DNA of 64,000 nucleotides from Amycolatopsis orientalis DSM 43388 (GCF_000411975.1 NZ_ASXG01000015.1:128612-192611), one strand, 5' to 3'. Counted from the stretch's first letter, positions 47,301-56,794 are shown. The notes: generated by a model from the letters alone, not told the origin. Numbers and translations: made by a program.

Positions 47301-48815
47301 TCACGCGGACATCGCGGGCTCCTCCCGTTGAGTGTCCTGCGAGCGGTTTCGCCTGCGGCCCAACAGGAAGTACGCCTGCAGTGCCGTGTACACGAGGATC
47401 GCGGCACCCACCCACGCGCTTGTGTGCAGCGCCGTCACGAAGGACTCTCGGGCGGTGTTCAGCAGCGCCGCACCCTCGGCTGCGGGCAGGGCGTGTGCGG
47501 TGGCTACCGCGCCGCCCAGGGTGTCGTGGGCTGCGGGTGGCGTGGTGGCGGGCAGGCCGGACTGGTAGACCGCCGTGGCCAGGCTGCCCAGCAGAGCGGT
47601 GCCGAGTGCGCCGCCCAGCTCATAGCCCGTTTCCGAGATCGCCGACGCGGCACCGGCGCGGTGGACCGGGGCGGCGGAGATCACGAGGTCGTTCGTCAGG
47701 GTTTCGGACAATGCCACGCCGCCGCCGACCAGGACGAACGCCACCACTACCGCGGCCAGTCCGGCGTCGGCTCCGATGGTGGTCAGGACCAGGAAGCCGG
47801 CCGCGCCGAGCAGCAGGCCGAGGGTGACCAGGACCGGCACCCGGACTCGGCGCGCGAGCCAGGCGGCCGCCAGGGCGCCGACGACTCCGGCGACCGTCGC
47901 GGGCAGCATCCACAGCGCCGCGACCAGCGGGGTCAGGCCGAGCACCAGCTGCAGGTACTGCGGCAGCAGGAACAGCAGCCCGACCAGGGCGAACACTCCC
48001 AGCAAGTTCGTGATCACCGACCCGGCGAACTTGCGGTTGGCGAACAGCCCCAGGTCCAGCATCGGCTGGGCAAGCCGCCGCTGCCGGCGCACGAAGACCA
48101 CGCCCAGCGCGAGCCCGAGCACCATCGCGGCACCGGCCGACCAGGTCAGCCCCTCCGTCGCGGCGATCTTCACGCCGTAGACGACCGGCAGCATCGTGCC
48201 CAGGGACAGCAGCGCTGACCACGGGTCGAAGCGGCCCGGGTTCGGGTCGCGGAACTCCGGCAGCAGCAACGGGCCCGCGACGAGCAGCAGCACCATCACC
48301 GGCACGTTGATCAGGAAGACCGAACCCCACCAGAAGTGCTCCAGCAGCCAGCCGCCGACGACCGGGCCGACCGCCATCCCGCCGGAGAACGCCGCGCTCC
48401 AGATCGCGACCGCGGTGCGCCGAGTGCGGTCCTCGGTGAAGATGCTCCGGATCAGCGACAGCGTGGACGGCATCAGCGTCGCGCCGCCGACGCCCAGCAA
48501 CGCCCGCGCGATGATCAGCATCATCGGCGACGTGGCGAACGCCGCCAGCACCGACGCCGCACCGAAGGCCGCGCCGCCGAGGAGCAGCAGCCGCCGCCTG
48601 CCGATCCGGTCGCCCAGCGTGCCCATGAAGACCAGCAATCCGGCCAGGACGAACGAGTAGACGTCGACGATCCACAGCTGTTCCGCACCCGTGGGCGCGA
48701 GATCCTCGCTGAGGTAGGGCAGGGCGAACCCCAGCACTGTCGCGTCCACGCTGATCAGGAGGACCGGCAGCACCAGAACTGCCAAAGCCCACCACTGGCC
48801 TCCGCGCCACACCAT
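47301..48815 (-). CDS. QacA/EmrB-type (DHA2) multidrug efflux MFS transporter
   Basis: A 504-residue, 14-helix drug/proton antiporter. Helix 1 has VDATVLGFALPYLSEDLAP, the DHA2 signature D1; then GTLGDRIGRRRLLLLGG for motif A and GVGGATLMPSTLSLIRSIF for the region around helix 4-5, with the helix 5 GGMAVGPVVGGWLLEHFWW antiporter motif. It is divergent from a TetR regulator with two operators. Both sides of this pair carry repeat arrays. Confidence 0.95.
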   Translation of the reverse strand: MVWRGGQWWALAVLVLPVLLISVDATVLGFALPYLSEDLAPTGAEQLWIVDVYSFVLAGLLVFMGTLGDRIGRRRLLLLGGAAFGAASVLAAFATSPMMLIIARALLGVGGATLMPSTLSLIRSIFTEDRTRRTAVAIWSAAFSGGMAVGPVVGGWLLEHFWWGSVFLINVPVMVLLLVAGPLLLPEFRDPNPGRFDPWSALLSLGTMLPVVYGVKIAATEGLTWSAGAAMVLGLALGVVFVRRQRRLAQPMLDLGLFANRKFAGSVITNLLGVFALVGLLFLLPQYLQLVLGLTPLVAALWMLPATVAGVVGALAAAWLARRVRVPVLVTLGLLLGAAGFLVLTTIGADAGLAAVVVAFVLVGGGVALSETLTNDLVISAAPVHRAGAASAISETGYELGGALGTALLGSLATAVYQSGLPATTPPAAHDTLGGAVATAHALPAAEGAALLNTARESFVTALHTSAWVGAAILVYTALQAYFLLGRRRNRSQDTQREEPAMSA

Positions 48816-48835
48816 GGCGCACTCTTCCTTTCTTG

Positions 48836-48893
48836 TACCGTCCAGACGGTACAGTTTCGGTCCCGAGGTAGAAGGTAAACCGTCTGGACGGTA
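48836..48893. promoter_or_regulatory. Twin operators and promoter between efflux and TetR genes
   Basis: TACCGTC-CA-GACGGTA at 48836-48851 and ACCGTCTGGACGGT at 48879-48892 are near-identical palindromes, one for each divergent promoter. TATAGT at 48892-48897 is a -10 box that places the TetR transcript start at or beside its ATG at 48905 (leaderless). Confidence 0.75.
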
Positions 48894-48904
48894 TAGTCAA
48901 GGTG

Positions 48905-49477
48905 ATGGCTAAACCTTCAGCACGTGAACACATCCTCGGTTCGTACGAGGTCATCCTCGCCGACCGCGGCCCGGCCGAGATCACGCTCGACGCGGTCGCG
49001 GCGCACGCCGGGGTGTCCAAAGGCGGCCTGCTCTACCACTTCGGCTCGAAGGACGCCCTGCGCGACGGCCTCCTCGAACGCCTGGAGCGGCTGACCGACG
49101 AAGACCTCGAACGCGCGCGCAACGCGCCGGAGGGCGTGGTCCGGCACTACCTGCGCTCGTCGATCACCGACGTCACACGCGACCTGGCACTGCATCGCAC
49201 GACGATGGCCGCGCTCCGGCTGGTGCTCAACGACCCGGTCGCGGCGGAAGTGTCGCGGCGCTGCACCGAGCGCACGCGCGAGCTGATGCTGGAGCACGTC
49301 GAGGACCCGGTGACGGCGGAGCTGGTGATGCTGGTCGGCGAGGGCCTCTACATGCGTGCGGCGCTGGGCGAAGAGGTGACCGACAGCCTCCTGGCGCAGA
49401 TCGAGGACATCGCGGACCGGATCGAGGCCGGGGCCCCGGCCAACGCGACGGTCGGGACAGGGCACGGCAAGGGCTGA
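48905..49477 (+). CDS. TetR-family repressor of the efflux pump
   Basis: A 190-residue repressor. The DNA-binding domain has SAREHILGSYEVILADRG, ITLDAVAAHAGVSKGGLLYHF and GSKDALRDGLL. The body (about 60-178) is the helical ligand domain. The last 12 residues (ATVGTGHGKG) come from DNA that belongs to a downstream repeat family, so the C terminus may have been extended by repeat insertion. ATG 48905 is used; a GTG lies one codon upstream. Confidence 0.93.
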   Translation: MAKPSAREHILGSYEVILADRGPAEITLDAVAAHAGVSKGGLLYHFGSKDALRDGLLERLERLTDEDLERARNAPEGVVRHYLRSSITDVTRDLALHRTTMAALRLVLNDPVAAEVSRRCTERTRELMLEHVEDPVTAELVMLVGEGLYMRAALGEEVTDSLLAQIEDIADRIEAGAPANATVGTGHGKG

Positions 49478-49915
49478 GCCGCCGGGAACGGCAGGCGAGA
49501 AGACAGCCCTCGTGAAGCGAAGCCGAATCGCGCCTGGACCAGTTCCGCACATCGACGCACCCGCCTGAACCGGCTAGCCCGAGGGGCGTCAGGGGCACCA
49601 GCCAAACCTGCCAAGGCGACGGTCGGGACAGGGCACCCGCGAGGACTGCGCCGCCGGGAACGGCACGATAGAAGACAGCCCGCGCAGGTCAGGCTGGCCC
49701 GAGAGCAGCCAGCGGCACCAGCCAAACCGGCGAAGGCGACGGCCGGGACGCGGGGCGAGGCAAGGGCTGAGCCGCCGGAACGGCACGCGAGAAGGCAGCC
49801 CGCGTAAGCGAGGCCGAATCGCGCCGAGGCCAGTTCCGCAGGCCGAAACACCCACGCAGGCCAGGCTGACCCGAGAGCAGCCAGGGGCACCAGTCAAACC
49901 GGCCAAGACGGCCAA
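49445..49915. repeat. Three degenerate repeats that include the 3' end of the TetR gene
   Basis: Related copies start at 49445, 49616 and 49736 with GCGACGGTCGGGAC or close to it, followed by GCCGCCGGGAACGGCA and a GAGAAG/AGCAGCC segment. The second copy lacks about 50 bp present in the others. The stop codon of TetR at 49475 sits in the first copy. The rest (49478-50009) has no supported gene. Confidence 0.7.
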
Positions 49916-50009
49916 ACCGGTACCCCTGAAGCGCACCGTCAGCGCTGCCGAATCACACCCGAGCGTGACACCCCAAGCAAGCGCCCGAACCGAACACCGT
50001 CGAGAAAAC

Positions 50010-50558
<549 letters not shown>

Positions 50559-50567
50559 CTAAAGTGT

Positions 50568-50643
50568 GTTGTGACACAACCACGGGTCGACCGCTTGCGG
50601 AATCCGCCGTACGGGCACACTCTTGCTCTAGGCAACTAGTTGC
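50568..50643 (+). promoter_or_regulatory. Two MarR-type palindromes upstream of the MarR operon
   Basis: GTTGTG-A-CACAAC at 50568-50580 and the perfect 12-bp GCAACTAGTTGC at 50632-50643 both contain GTTG/CAAC arms. The second is 43 bp before the MarR ATG. The same half-site GGCAACTA also occurs just upstream near 50554-50561. Autorepression is the usual pattern for MarR proteins. Confidence 0.6.
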
Positions 50644-50685
50644 AGTCGCCAACCAATGGTTTGCTCCACCCCAAGGAAGACCCAC

Positions 50686-51213
50686 ATGGCACCTCAGAAC
50701 TCCGCCGTCAGGCCAGAGGCCGACCTCGACCTTGCCGACCAGCTCGGACACGAGCTGGTCCGCTTCATGCGCTTGATCAACAAGGCGAAGTCCCAGGTCG
50801 CCAAGCACGGACCGGACGGGATCGAGAGGGCCGCGTACGCGATCCTCTTCTGCCTCGTCCACGAAGGCCCGCAACGCACCAGCAAGCTGGCCGAGTTCCT
50901 GCACTCGGAGATCTCCACGATCAGCAGGCAGTCCAGCTCGCTCGTGCAGCACGGACTCGTCGAACGGCAGGCCGACCCCGAGGACGGCCGCGCCTGCTTG
51001 CTCGCCCCGACCGCCGAAGGCCTCCGCGTCTTCGACGAAAACCGCAAGCACCGCGCCCGGTGGCTGGCCGAAGTACTCGGCGATTGGAGCCAGGAGGAGC
51101 GCGAGACGCTCAACAAGCTTCTCGCGCGGCTCAACACAGGTATCGAACAGAACAATCCGTCGCTGTCGGACAGCATGGCGGCGGCACAGGCCAAGGGGGC
51201 CTCGAACGCATGA
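50686..51213 (+). CDS. MarR-family regulator
   Basis: A 175-residue winged-helix regulator. The core is ERAAYAILFCLVHEGPQRTSKLAEFL, EISTISRQSSSLVQHGLVER and the wing QADPEDGRACLLAPTAEG. ATG 50686 is preferred as AAGGAAG is seven bases upstream; the ATG 30 bp earlier has none. The stop overlaps the MFS start (ATGA). It most likely controls the whole operon in response to a substrate of the transporter. Confidence 0.93.
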   Translation: MAPQNSAVRPEADLDLADQLGHELVRFMRLINKAKSQVAKHGPDGIERAAYAILFCLVHEGPQRTSKLAEFLHSEISTISRQSSSLVQHGLVERQADPEDGRACLLAPTAEGLRVFDENRKHRARWLAEVLGDWSQEERETLNKLLARLNTGIEQNNPSLSDSMAAAQAKGASNA

Positions 51214-53837
51214 CGTCCACCGTTGAAAAACAACCTCAGTCGCGAGGGGGAGCGCCCGCTGAAAACAGCGAGAGCGGTCCGCGGCTGACCCACCGCCAAA
51301 TCGTCACGATCATCAGCGGCCTGATGTGCGGCATGTTCCTCGCCGCGCTCGACCAGACGATCGTGGGAACCTCGATCGTCCGGATCGCCAACGACCTGCA
51401 CGGGTTCGACCTGCAGGCGTGGGCGACCACGGCGTACCTGATCACGTCGACGATCGCCACGCCGATCTACGGCAAGCTGTCCGACATCTACGGCCGCAAG
51501 CCGTTCTACCTCGCCGCGATCGCGATCTTCGTCGCCGGTTCGGCGGCGGCGTCGTTCTCGACGTCGATGTACGAACTGGCCGCGTTCCGCGCGGTGCAGG
51601 GTCTCGGCGCCGGCGGTCTGATGTCGCTGGCCATGACGATCATCGGCGACGTGGTCCCGCCGCGGGAACGCGCGCGGTACCAGGGTTACTTCCTCGCCGT
51701 GTTCGGCACTTCGACCGTGCTCGGCCCGGTGCTCGGCGGCTTCTTCGCCGGCTTCGACACCCTCGGCGGCCTGCACGGCTGGCGCTGGGTGTTCCTGATC
51801 AACGTGCCGATCGGCGTCATCGCGCTGTTCGTCGTCGCGAAGGTGCTGAACGTCCCGCACAACCGCCACGACCACAAGATCGACTGGTGGGGCGCGCTCA
51901 CCATGGTCATCGCCGTGGTGCCGTTCCTGATCGTCGCCGAACAGGGCCAGAAGTGGGGCTGGGGCGACACGAAGTCGATCTGGATGTACGGCATCGGCGG
52001 CGTCGGCGTGGTGCTGTTCATCGTCGTCGAAAAACTCATGAAGGACGCCGCGCTCATCCCGTTGCGGCTGTTCAAGAACTCGACCTTCACCGTCGCCATC
52101 ATCGGCGGCGTGATCGTCGGTGTGGCGATGTTCGGCGCGATCACGATGATCCCGCAGTACCTGCAGGTCGTGCAGGGCTACACGCCGACCCAGTCGGGCC
52201 TGCTGATGCTGCCGCTGATGGTCGGCATCATGTCCGCGTCGATCATCTCCGGCCGGATCACGTCGAAGACCGGGCGCTACAAGATCTTCCCGATCATCGG
52301 CACCCTGCTGATCGCCGCGGGCGCGTTCTTCTTCGCCCAGGTCAAGTACGACACCCCGATCTGGCACCCGCTGGTCGCCGCGCTGATCATCGGCCTCGGT
52401 CTCGGCCAGTGCATGCAGACGCTGATCATCGCGGTGCAGAACGCGGGCCCGCGCAAGGACATGGGCGTGTCGACCGCGTCGGCCACGTTCTTCCGCCAGA
52501 TCGGCGGTACCGCCGGTGTCGCGGTGTTCCTGACGATTCTGTTCAACGTGCTGCCGGACAACATCACCAAGGCCTTCGGCGGGCACCTGCCCCCTGGCGC
52601 GGGCAGCAAGCTCGGCGACGTGTCCAGCAACACCAGCGTCATCCAGACGCTGCCGGAAGCGGTGCGCACGCCGATCCTGATCGGCTTCACCGAGTCCATC
52701 ACGACGGTCTTCTACACCGCGGGCGGCGTCGCGCTGCTGGCCACGCTGGTGCTGCTGTTCATGAAGGAGATCCCGCTGGCGGGCATGAACCCGGCGGCGG
52801 CCGCGGTCGAAGGCGGCGAGGCGCTGCTGGAAGGCCTGGACGAGCCCACCCCCGCCGCGGACGACACCGCGGAGCTGAAGACCGCGGGTTCGCTGTTCGA
52901 GGAAGGACCGAAGGAGCCAGTGCTCGTCGGAGCAGGAGGGAAGCACGCGTTGACCAACGGGCACGGGGACGCACAGGCGGTGGCTGACGCCCGGCCGATG
53001 CCGATCACCAACTCGGTGGCCGACGCCGAATTCGGCACGACCGCCGGCTCGGGCGGCGTCCCGGTCACCGGCCACGTGCGCCGCCAGGACGGCAGCCACG
53101 TGAGCGCGGCCGCGCTGACCCTGATCGACCAGCAGGGCCGTCAGGTGGCACGGGCGACCGGCAACGGCGACGGCAGCTACTCGATCCCGACCCAGGGTCC
53201 GGGAACGTACGTGCTGATCGTGTCCGCTCCGGGGCACCAGCCGCAGGCCTCCAGCGTGGTGGTCGGCGGGCACCCGGCGAACCTGGACGTGACGCTCACC
53301 GGATCCGGCGAGCTGACCGGCGTGGTCCGTTCGATCGGCACCGCGACCCCGCTGGCGAACGCGACGGTCACGCTGACCGACTCGCGCGGCGAGGTCAACG
53401 GCGCGTTCATCACCGCCGAGGACGGCGTCTACACCTTCAGCGGCGTCGGCGCCGGGCAGTACACGCTGGTCGCGAGCGGCCCGCACTACCGCCCGGTCGC
53501 GGTCACGCTGACGGTGCCGGACAGCGGCGTGCTGCGCCACGACGTCGAACTCGCCGGCGCGGTGCTGCTCCAGGGCGTCGCTCGCACCGAGGGCGACCGG
53601 ATCGTGCCGGACGCGCGGATCACCGTGCTCGACGCGAACGGCAACGTCGCGGCGGTGGCCCGCACCGACAGCGAGGGCCGGTACGTGGTCAGCGACCTGC
53701 CGATCGGCTCCTACACGGTCGTGGCGAGCGGCTACCCGCCCGCCACCAGCCAGGTGACGCTGAACGACGGCGAAGCCCAGCACGACGTGCGGCTGGGCTA
53801 CGACCAGGCGCTCGACGAGCTGGTCGATCGCGCATGA
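51210..53837 (+). CDS. DHA2 MFS transporter fused to three carboxypeptidase-regulatory-like domains
   Basis: An 875-residue protein. Residues 28-520 are a 14-helix QacA-type exporter: ALDQTIVGTSIVRIANDL (helix 1), GKLSDIYGRKPFYLAA (motif A), TVLGPVLGGFFAGF (motif C) and the usual loops. A flexible acidic linker follows (521-616), then three beta-sandwich repeats of about 80 residues: 617-697, 701-782 and 785-862. Each has the form GxVxxxDGxxVxxAxxTLxDxxGxxV then GxYxxPxxxPGxYxL, the CnaB/CarboxypepD_reg pattern. A 14-helix carrier puts this tail in the cytoplasm, which is an odd place for such domains. ATG overlaps the MarR stop and the stop overlaps the YceI start. Confidence 0.93.
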   Translation: MTSTVEKQPQSRGGAPAENSESGPRLTHRQIVTIISGLMCGMFLAALDQTIVGTSIVRIANDLHGFDLQAWATTAYLITSTIATPIYGKLSDIYGRKPFYLAAIAIFVAGSAAASFSTSMYELAAFRAVQGLGAGGLMSLAMTIIGDVVPPRERARYQGYFLAVFGTSTVLGPVLGGFFAGFDTLGGLHGWRWVFLINVPIGVIALFVVAKVLNVPHNRHDHKIDWWGALTMVIAVVPFLIVAEQGQKWGWGDTKSIWMYGIGGVGVVLFIVVEKLMKDAALIPLRLFKNSTFTVAIIGGVIVGVAMFGAITMIPQYLQVVQGYTPTQSGLLMLPLMVGIMSASIISGRITSKTGRYKIFPIIGTLLIAAGAFFFAQVKYDTPIWHPLVAALIIGLGLGQCMQTLIIAVQNAGPRKDMGVSTASATFFRQIGGTAGVAVFLTILFNVLPDNITKAFGGHLPPGAGSKLGDVSSNTSVIQTLPEAVRTPILIGFTESITTVFYTAGGVALLATLVLLFMKEIPLAGMNPAAAAVEGGEALLEGLDEPTPAADDTAELKTAGSLFEEGPKEPVLVGAGGKHALTNGHGDAQAVADARPMPITNSVADAEFGTTAGSGGVPVTGHVRRQDGSHVSAAALTLIDQQGRQVARATGNGDGSYSIPTQGPGTYVLIVSAPGHQPQASSVVVGGHPANLDVTLTGSGELTGVVRSIGTATPLANATVTLTDSRGEVNGAFITAEDGVYTFSGVGAGQYTLVASGPHYRPVAVTLTVPDSGVLRHDVELAGAVLLQGVARTEGDRIVPDARITVLDANGNVAAVARTDSEGRYVVSDLPIGSYTVVASGYPPATSQVTLNDGEAQHDVRLGYDQALDELVDRA

Positions 53838-54658
53838 GCGGGGGCCTGCGCGCACAGCTGCGCTCGAACGGCGGATGGCCGGTCGAGAACGCGGTGCTCA
53901 CAGTCACCGACTTGAACGGTCGCCAGGTCGCGCGGCAGGTCACGGACGCGAAGGGGGCAGTGGTCACTGACCCGCTGCCCCCGGGCGTCTACACCGCCGT
54001 GATCACCGCGCCGGGGTACACGCCGCTGGCCCGCACCGTGCAGATCGGCTCCGACGGGGCCGGCCTGCTCGGCGACATCGCGCTCATGCCGGTTTCCGGT
54101 GCGATCGAACTGCCGCCCGAGGGGCCGTGGACGATCGACCCGATGCACTCGTCGGTGGTCGCCACCGCGCGGCACATGGGCATCGCGAGCATCAAGGTGC
54201 GGTTCCCGGACGTGGCCGGGCGGATCGATGTGGCCCGGCCGGTCGAGCGGTCGAGCGTGCGCGCCGAGATCAAGGCGGGCAGCATCGAAAGCGGCATCAA
54301 GATGCGCGACGACCACCTGCGTTCGGCCGAATTCCTCGACGTCGACGCGTATCCGCTCATCACGTTCGAAAGCACCGGGCTTTCCCAGCTCGGCACGGAC
54401 AACTGGGCGCTGCGCGGAGTGCTGACGCTGCACGGCGAACGCCGCGACGTCACGCTCGACCTGCGCTACACCGGGCACGGCCCGGACCCGTGGGGCGGGG
54501 TGCGTGCCGCGTTCCACGCCGAAACGCAATTGCACCGCAACGATTTCGCGATCAACTACAGCGCGATGGTGCGGGCGGGCGTGGCCGCGATCGGCACGAC
54601 CGTGAAGGTGGAGCTGGACATCGAGGCGGTGCAGGGCGAGTCCCTGCCGCAGTTCTAG
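53834..54658 (+). CDS. YceI-family protein with N-terminal carboxypeptidase-regulatory-like domain
   Basis: A 274-residue protein. Residues 3-86 form a fourth beta domain of the type found in the MFS tail upstream (PVENAVLTVTDLNGRQVARQV, GVYTAVITAPGYTPLARTV). Residues 96-270 are a YceI barrel (GPWTIDPMHSSVVATARHMGI, SGIKMRDDHLRSAEFLDV, RRDVTLDLRYTGHG), which binds long isoprenoid or amide lipids in studied members. There is no signal peptide, unlike E. coli YceI. The start overlaps the transporter stop (ATGA), so the operon makes all three products together. Confidence 0.92.
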   Translation: MSGGLRAQLRSNGGWPVENAVLTVTDLNGRQVARQVTDAKGAVVTDPLPPGVYTAVITAPGYTPLARTVQIGSDGAGLLGDIALMPVSGAIELPPEGPWTIDPMHSSVVATARHMGIASIKVRFPDVAGRIDVARPVERSSVRAEIKAGSIESGIKMRDDHLRSAEFLDVDAYPLITFESTGLSQLGTDNWALRGVLTLHGERRDVTLDLRYTGHGPDPWGGVRAAFHAETQLHRNDFAINYSAMVRAGVAAIGTTVKVELDIEAVQGESLPQF

Positions 54659-54670
54659 AGAAAACCGCGA

Positions 54671-54702
54671 CCGGCCGCCCGGGAACTGTTCCGGGCGGCC
54701 GG
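54671..54702 (+). terminator. Strong stem-loop terminator after the YceI gene
   Basis: A perfect 12-bp stem (CCGGCCGCCCGG with CCGGGCGGCCGG), 8-nt loop, followed by TTCGTTGT. Confidence 0.85.
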
Positions 54703-54823
54703 TTCGTTGTCCTGGGCGAAAAGGGTGAACAGTCTGGTTATCCCAGGAATACCCAAAGTCACCAACTGCGGAGGATTCGATGGTTGCGTACTGCAGCCGC
54801 GCCCAGCCACGTAGGCTCTTCGC

Positions 54824-55501
54824 GTGAACCTCGACGCCGCCCAGCCCGCGCACGCCGCGGGAATCGGCCTGAGCTGGCTGGACACCGCCGGCCCGGTGCT
54901 CGTCTGGGTCATCGTGCTGTCGTTCGTGCTCATCGAGTGCGCGCTCATCATCGGCCTGTTCCTGCCGGGCGATTCCCTGCTGTTCGGCGCGGGCGTGGTG
55001 CTCGCCCAGCACGGCTCGGACCTCAACGCGTGGCTGCTGTCCGGGGCCGCGCTGGTCACCGCCGTGTTCGGCAACCAGATCGGCTACTACATCGGGCGCG
55101 GCGCGGGCACCACGCTGATCGCCCGGCGCGGTGGGCGGATGCTCAACCGGCACAACCTCGAACGCGCGCAAGCGTTCCTGGACCGCAAGGGATTCTTCGC
55201 GATCGTCGCGGCCAGGTGGATCCCGTGGATCCGCACGCTGGCCCCGCTCATCGCCGGTGCCGCGCGGATGGATTCGCGGCGCTTCCTGCTCGCCACCACC
55301 GTCGGCGGGCTGCTGTGGGTGCCGACGCTCGTGCTGCTCGGCTACTACGGCGCGGGTCTGCTCGACGCCATCCCGTGGGTCAAGACCGCCGCACTCTGGG
55401 TGAGCATCGCGTTCTTCGTGTTCGGCACCGCGTACGGCGTGCTGCGCTACCGCCAGGAAATGCGGCGTCCGGTCGAAGAACCCGACGACGCGCACGCCTG
55501 A
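54824..55501 (+). CDS. DedA-family membrane protein
   Basis: A 225-residue protein with about five membrane helices. Signature stretches are LIECALIIGLFLPGDSLLFGAG and AIVAARWIPWIRTLAPLIAG, including the conserved Glu and two Arg residues of the DedA family, which flips lipid carriers. It differs clearly from the DedA at 41263 and is likely a distinct subgroup. GTG 54824 has TAGGCT as a -10 box seven bases upstream, hence a leaderless start is likely. Confidence 0.93.
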   Translation: MNLDAAQPAHAAGIGLSWLDTAGPVLVWVIVLSFVLIECALIIGLFLPGDSLLFGAGVVLAQHGSDLNAWLLSGAALVTAVFGNQIGYYIGRGAGTTLIARRGGRMLNRHNLERAQAFLDRKGFFAIVAARWIPWIRTLAPLIAGAARMDSRRFLLATTVGGLLWVPTLVLLGYYGAGLLDAIPWVKTAALWVSIAFFVFGTAYGVLRYRQEMRRPVEEPDDAHA

Positions 55502-55504
55502 GTT

Positions 55505-55915
55505 TCAGGACGGGTCGGACCAGACTTCCAGCTGAATGCCGTCCGGATCGCGGAACACGATCACCGCGGAGCCGGCGAAGGTCTGCGATTCCGTGGCGGG
55601 CAGGTAGGAAACGCCGTACTCCCGCAGGCGGTCTTCCCATTCGGCGACCTCGGCCCGCGACGACACCGAGAACGCGACGTGGTCCAGACCAGTGCGGCGT
55701 TCGTCGAAGGCGGGTCTCTCGGTGTCCGGATGCTGGACCAGCACCACGGAGAAGCCGTCTCCGGCCGAACGCAGAACTACCTTGCGCACCCCGGTTTCCG
55801 GGTCTTCGCGCCGATGGCTTTCCTCGAGGTCGAGCACCCGGACGTACCAGGGAACACTTCGGTCCACATCGGTCACGGTGAGCGCCAGATGGTGCACAGA
55901 CGTGAGCTTGGGCAT
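55505..55915 (-). CDS. VOC-family (glyoxalase/bleomycin-resistance fold) protein
   Basis: A 136-residue protein of two beta-alpha-beta3 modules. SVHHLALTVTDVDRSVPWYVRVL starts the first, with His8 or His9 as metal ligand; TGLDHVAFSVSSRAEV the second, and VIVFRDPDGIQLEVW gives the Glu ligand. The metal site looks intact, so dioxygenase, lyase or binding functions are all possible. ATG 55915 is the natural start. It contains a dre-like sequence by chance (see the rejected list). Confidence 0.88.
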   Translation of the reverse strand: MPKLTSVHHLALTVTDVDRSVPWYVRVLDLEESHRREDPETGVRKVVLRSAGDGFSVVLVQHPDTERPAFDERRTGLDHVAFSVSSRAEVAEWEDRLREYGVSYLPATESQTFAGSAVIVFRDPDGIQLEVWSDPS

Positions 55916-56047
55916 GACTTTCGCGGCCGTCCTTTCAACCCCTCGGTCCAGACTCGCACACCGGGACAACCGCTACGGGCGAGTTGACCGAGTTCCGGGG
56001 TCAATCGTGATCTGCCTGTCGCCCGGCGTCTCACTGTCCGAGATGGA

Positions 56048-56791
56048 TCAGCGGCCGCCGCCGACCTCGAGCACCGCGCCGACGGTGAAGGACGCCTCCG
56101 GGGACAGCATCCACAGCACGGCCGCGGCGATCTCTTCCGGCTGGCCGGCGCGCTTGAGCGGGATGGCCGGGCTGAGCCGGTCGAGCCGGTCCGGCATCCC
56201 CGCGGCGGCGTGCAACCCGGTATCGACCAGGCCGGGGGACACGACGTTGACCCGGATTCCCTCGTCGGCGACCTCCCGCGCGAGGCCGAGGCTGAGCGTG
56301 TTGACCGCCGCCTTCGACGCCGCGTAGTGCACCCATTCGCCCGACGAGCCGTTCCGCGAAGCCGTGGACGAGACGTTCACGATCGCTCCGCCGGAACCGC
56401 CGTAGCGCGTCGACATCCGCCGCACCGCCTCCCGGCAGCACAGGAAAACGCCGGTGACGTTGATGTCCAGCACCCGCCGCACGGTCTCGACACGCTGCTC
56501 GTCGAGCCGGCCGGGTGTGTTGCCAGTGATGCCCGCGTTGTTCACCAAACCGACGAGCGGACCCAGCTCGGCCGCCGCCGAAAAAAGCTCGCTGACCTGC
56601 TGTTCATCGGACACATCGGCCCGGTGCGCAAGCGCTTGCGCACCGCGGCTCCGCACCCGGTCGGCCACTTCTTCGGCCGGAGCCGGGTCGCCGGAGTAGT
56701 TCACCACCACGTCGTAGCCACGGGTCGCGGCCAAATCACAGATCGCCGCGCCGATCCCCCGGCTGCCGCCGGTGACGACCAAAACCCCCAC
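56048..56791 (-). CDS. SDR-family oxidoreductase, last gene of the sugar operon
   Basis: A 247-residue classical SDR. TGGSRGIG (7-14), NNAG (84-87), Ser141/142, Tyr156 and Lys160 (YAASK) are intact, so it should be active. It follows the unknown Trp-rich gene by 3 bp at the end of the ABC sugar operon, so it probably acts on the sugar or its alcohol or acid form. The start has a usual ribosome site. It is also close to 3-oxoacyl-ACP reductases in pattern; context favours a sugar role. Confidence 0.9.
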   Translation of the reverse strand: MGVLVVTGGSRGIGAAICDLAATRGYDVVVNYSGDPAPAEEVADRVRSRGAQALAHRADVSDEQQVSELFSAAAELGPLVGLVNNAGITGNTPGRLDEQRVETVRRVLDINVTGVFLCCREAVRRMSTRYGGSGGAIVNVSSTASRNGSSGEWVHYAASKAAVNTLSLGLAREVADEGIRVNVVSPGLVDTGLHAAAGMPDRLDRLSPAIPLKRAGQPEEIAAAVLWMLSPEASFTVGAVLEVGGGR

Positions 56792-56794
56792 AGG

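Noticed and set aside
49348..49936. Minus-strand open frames with AGLAGA and CRS repeats beyond the TetR gene
   Set aside because: They are the complement of the degenerate repeats and of the real TetR gene; composition is driven by GC content and starts lack ribosome sites.
55682..55698. dre-like TGGTCCAGACCAGTG sequence
   Set aside because: It lies inside the VOC protein gene, where it encodes the conserved TGLDHVA motif, and is far from any promoter; likely chance.
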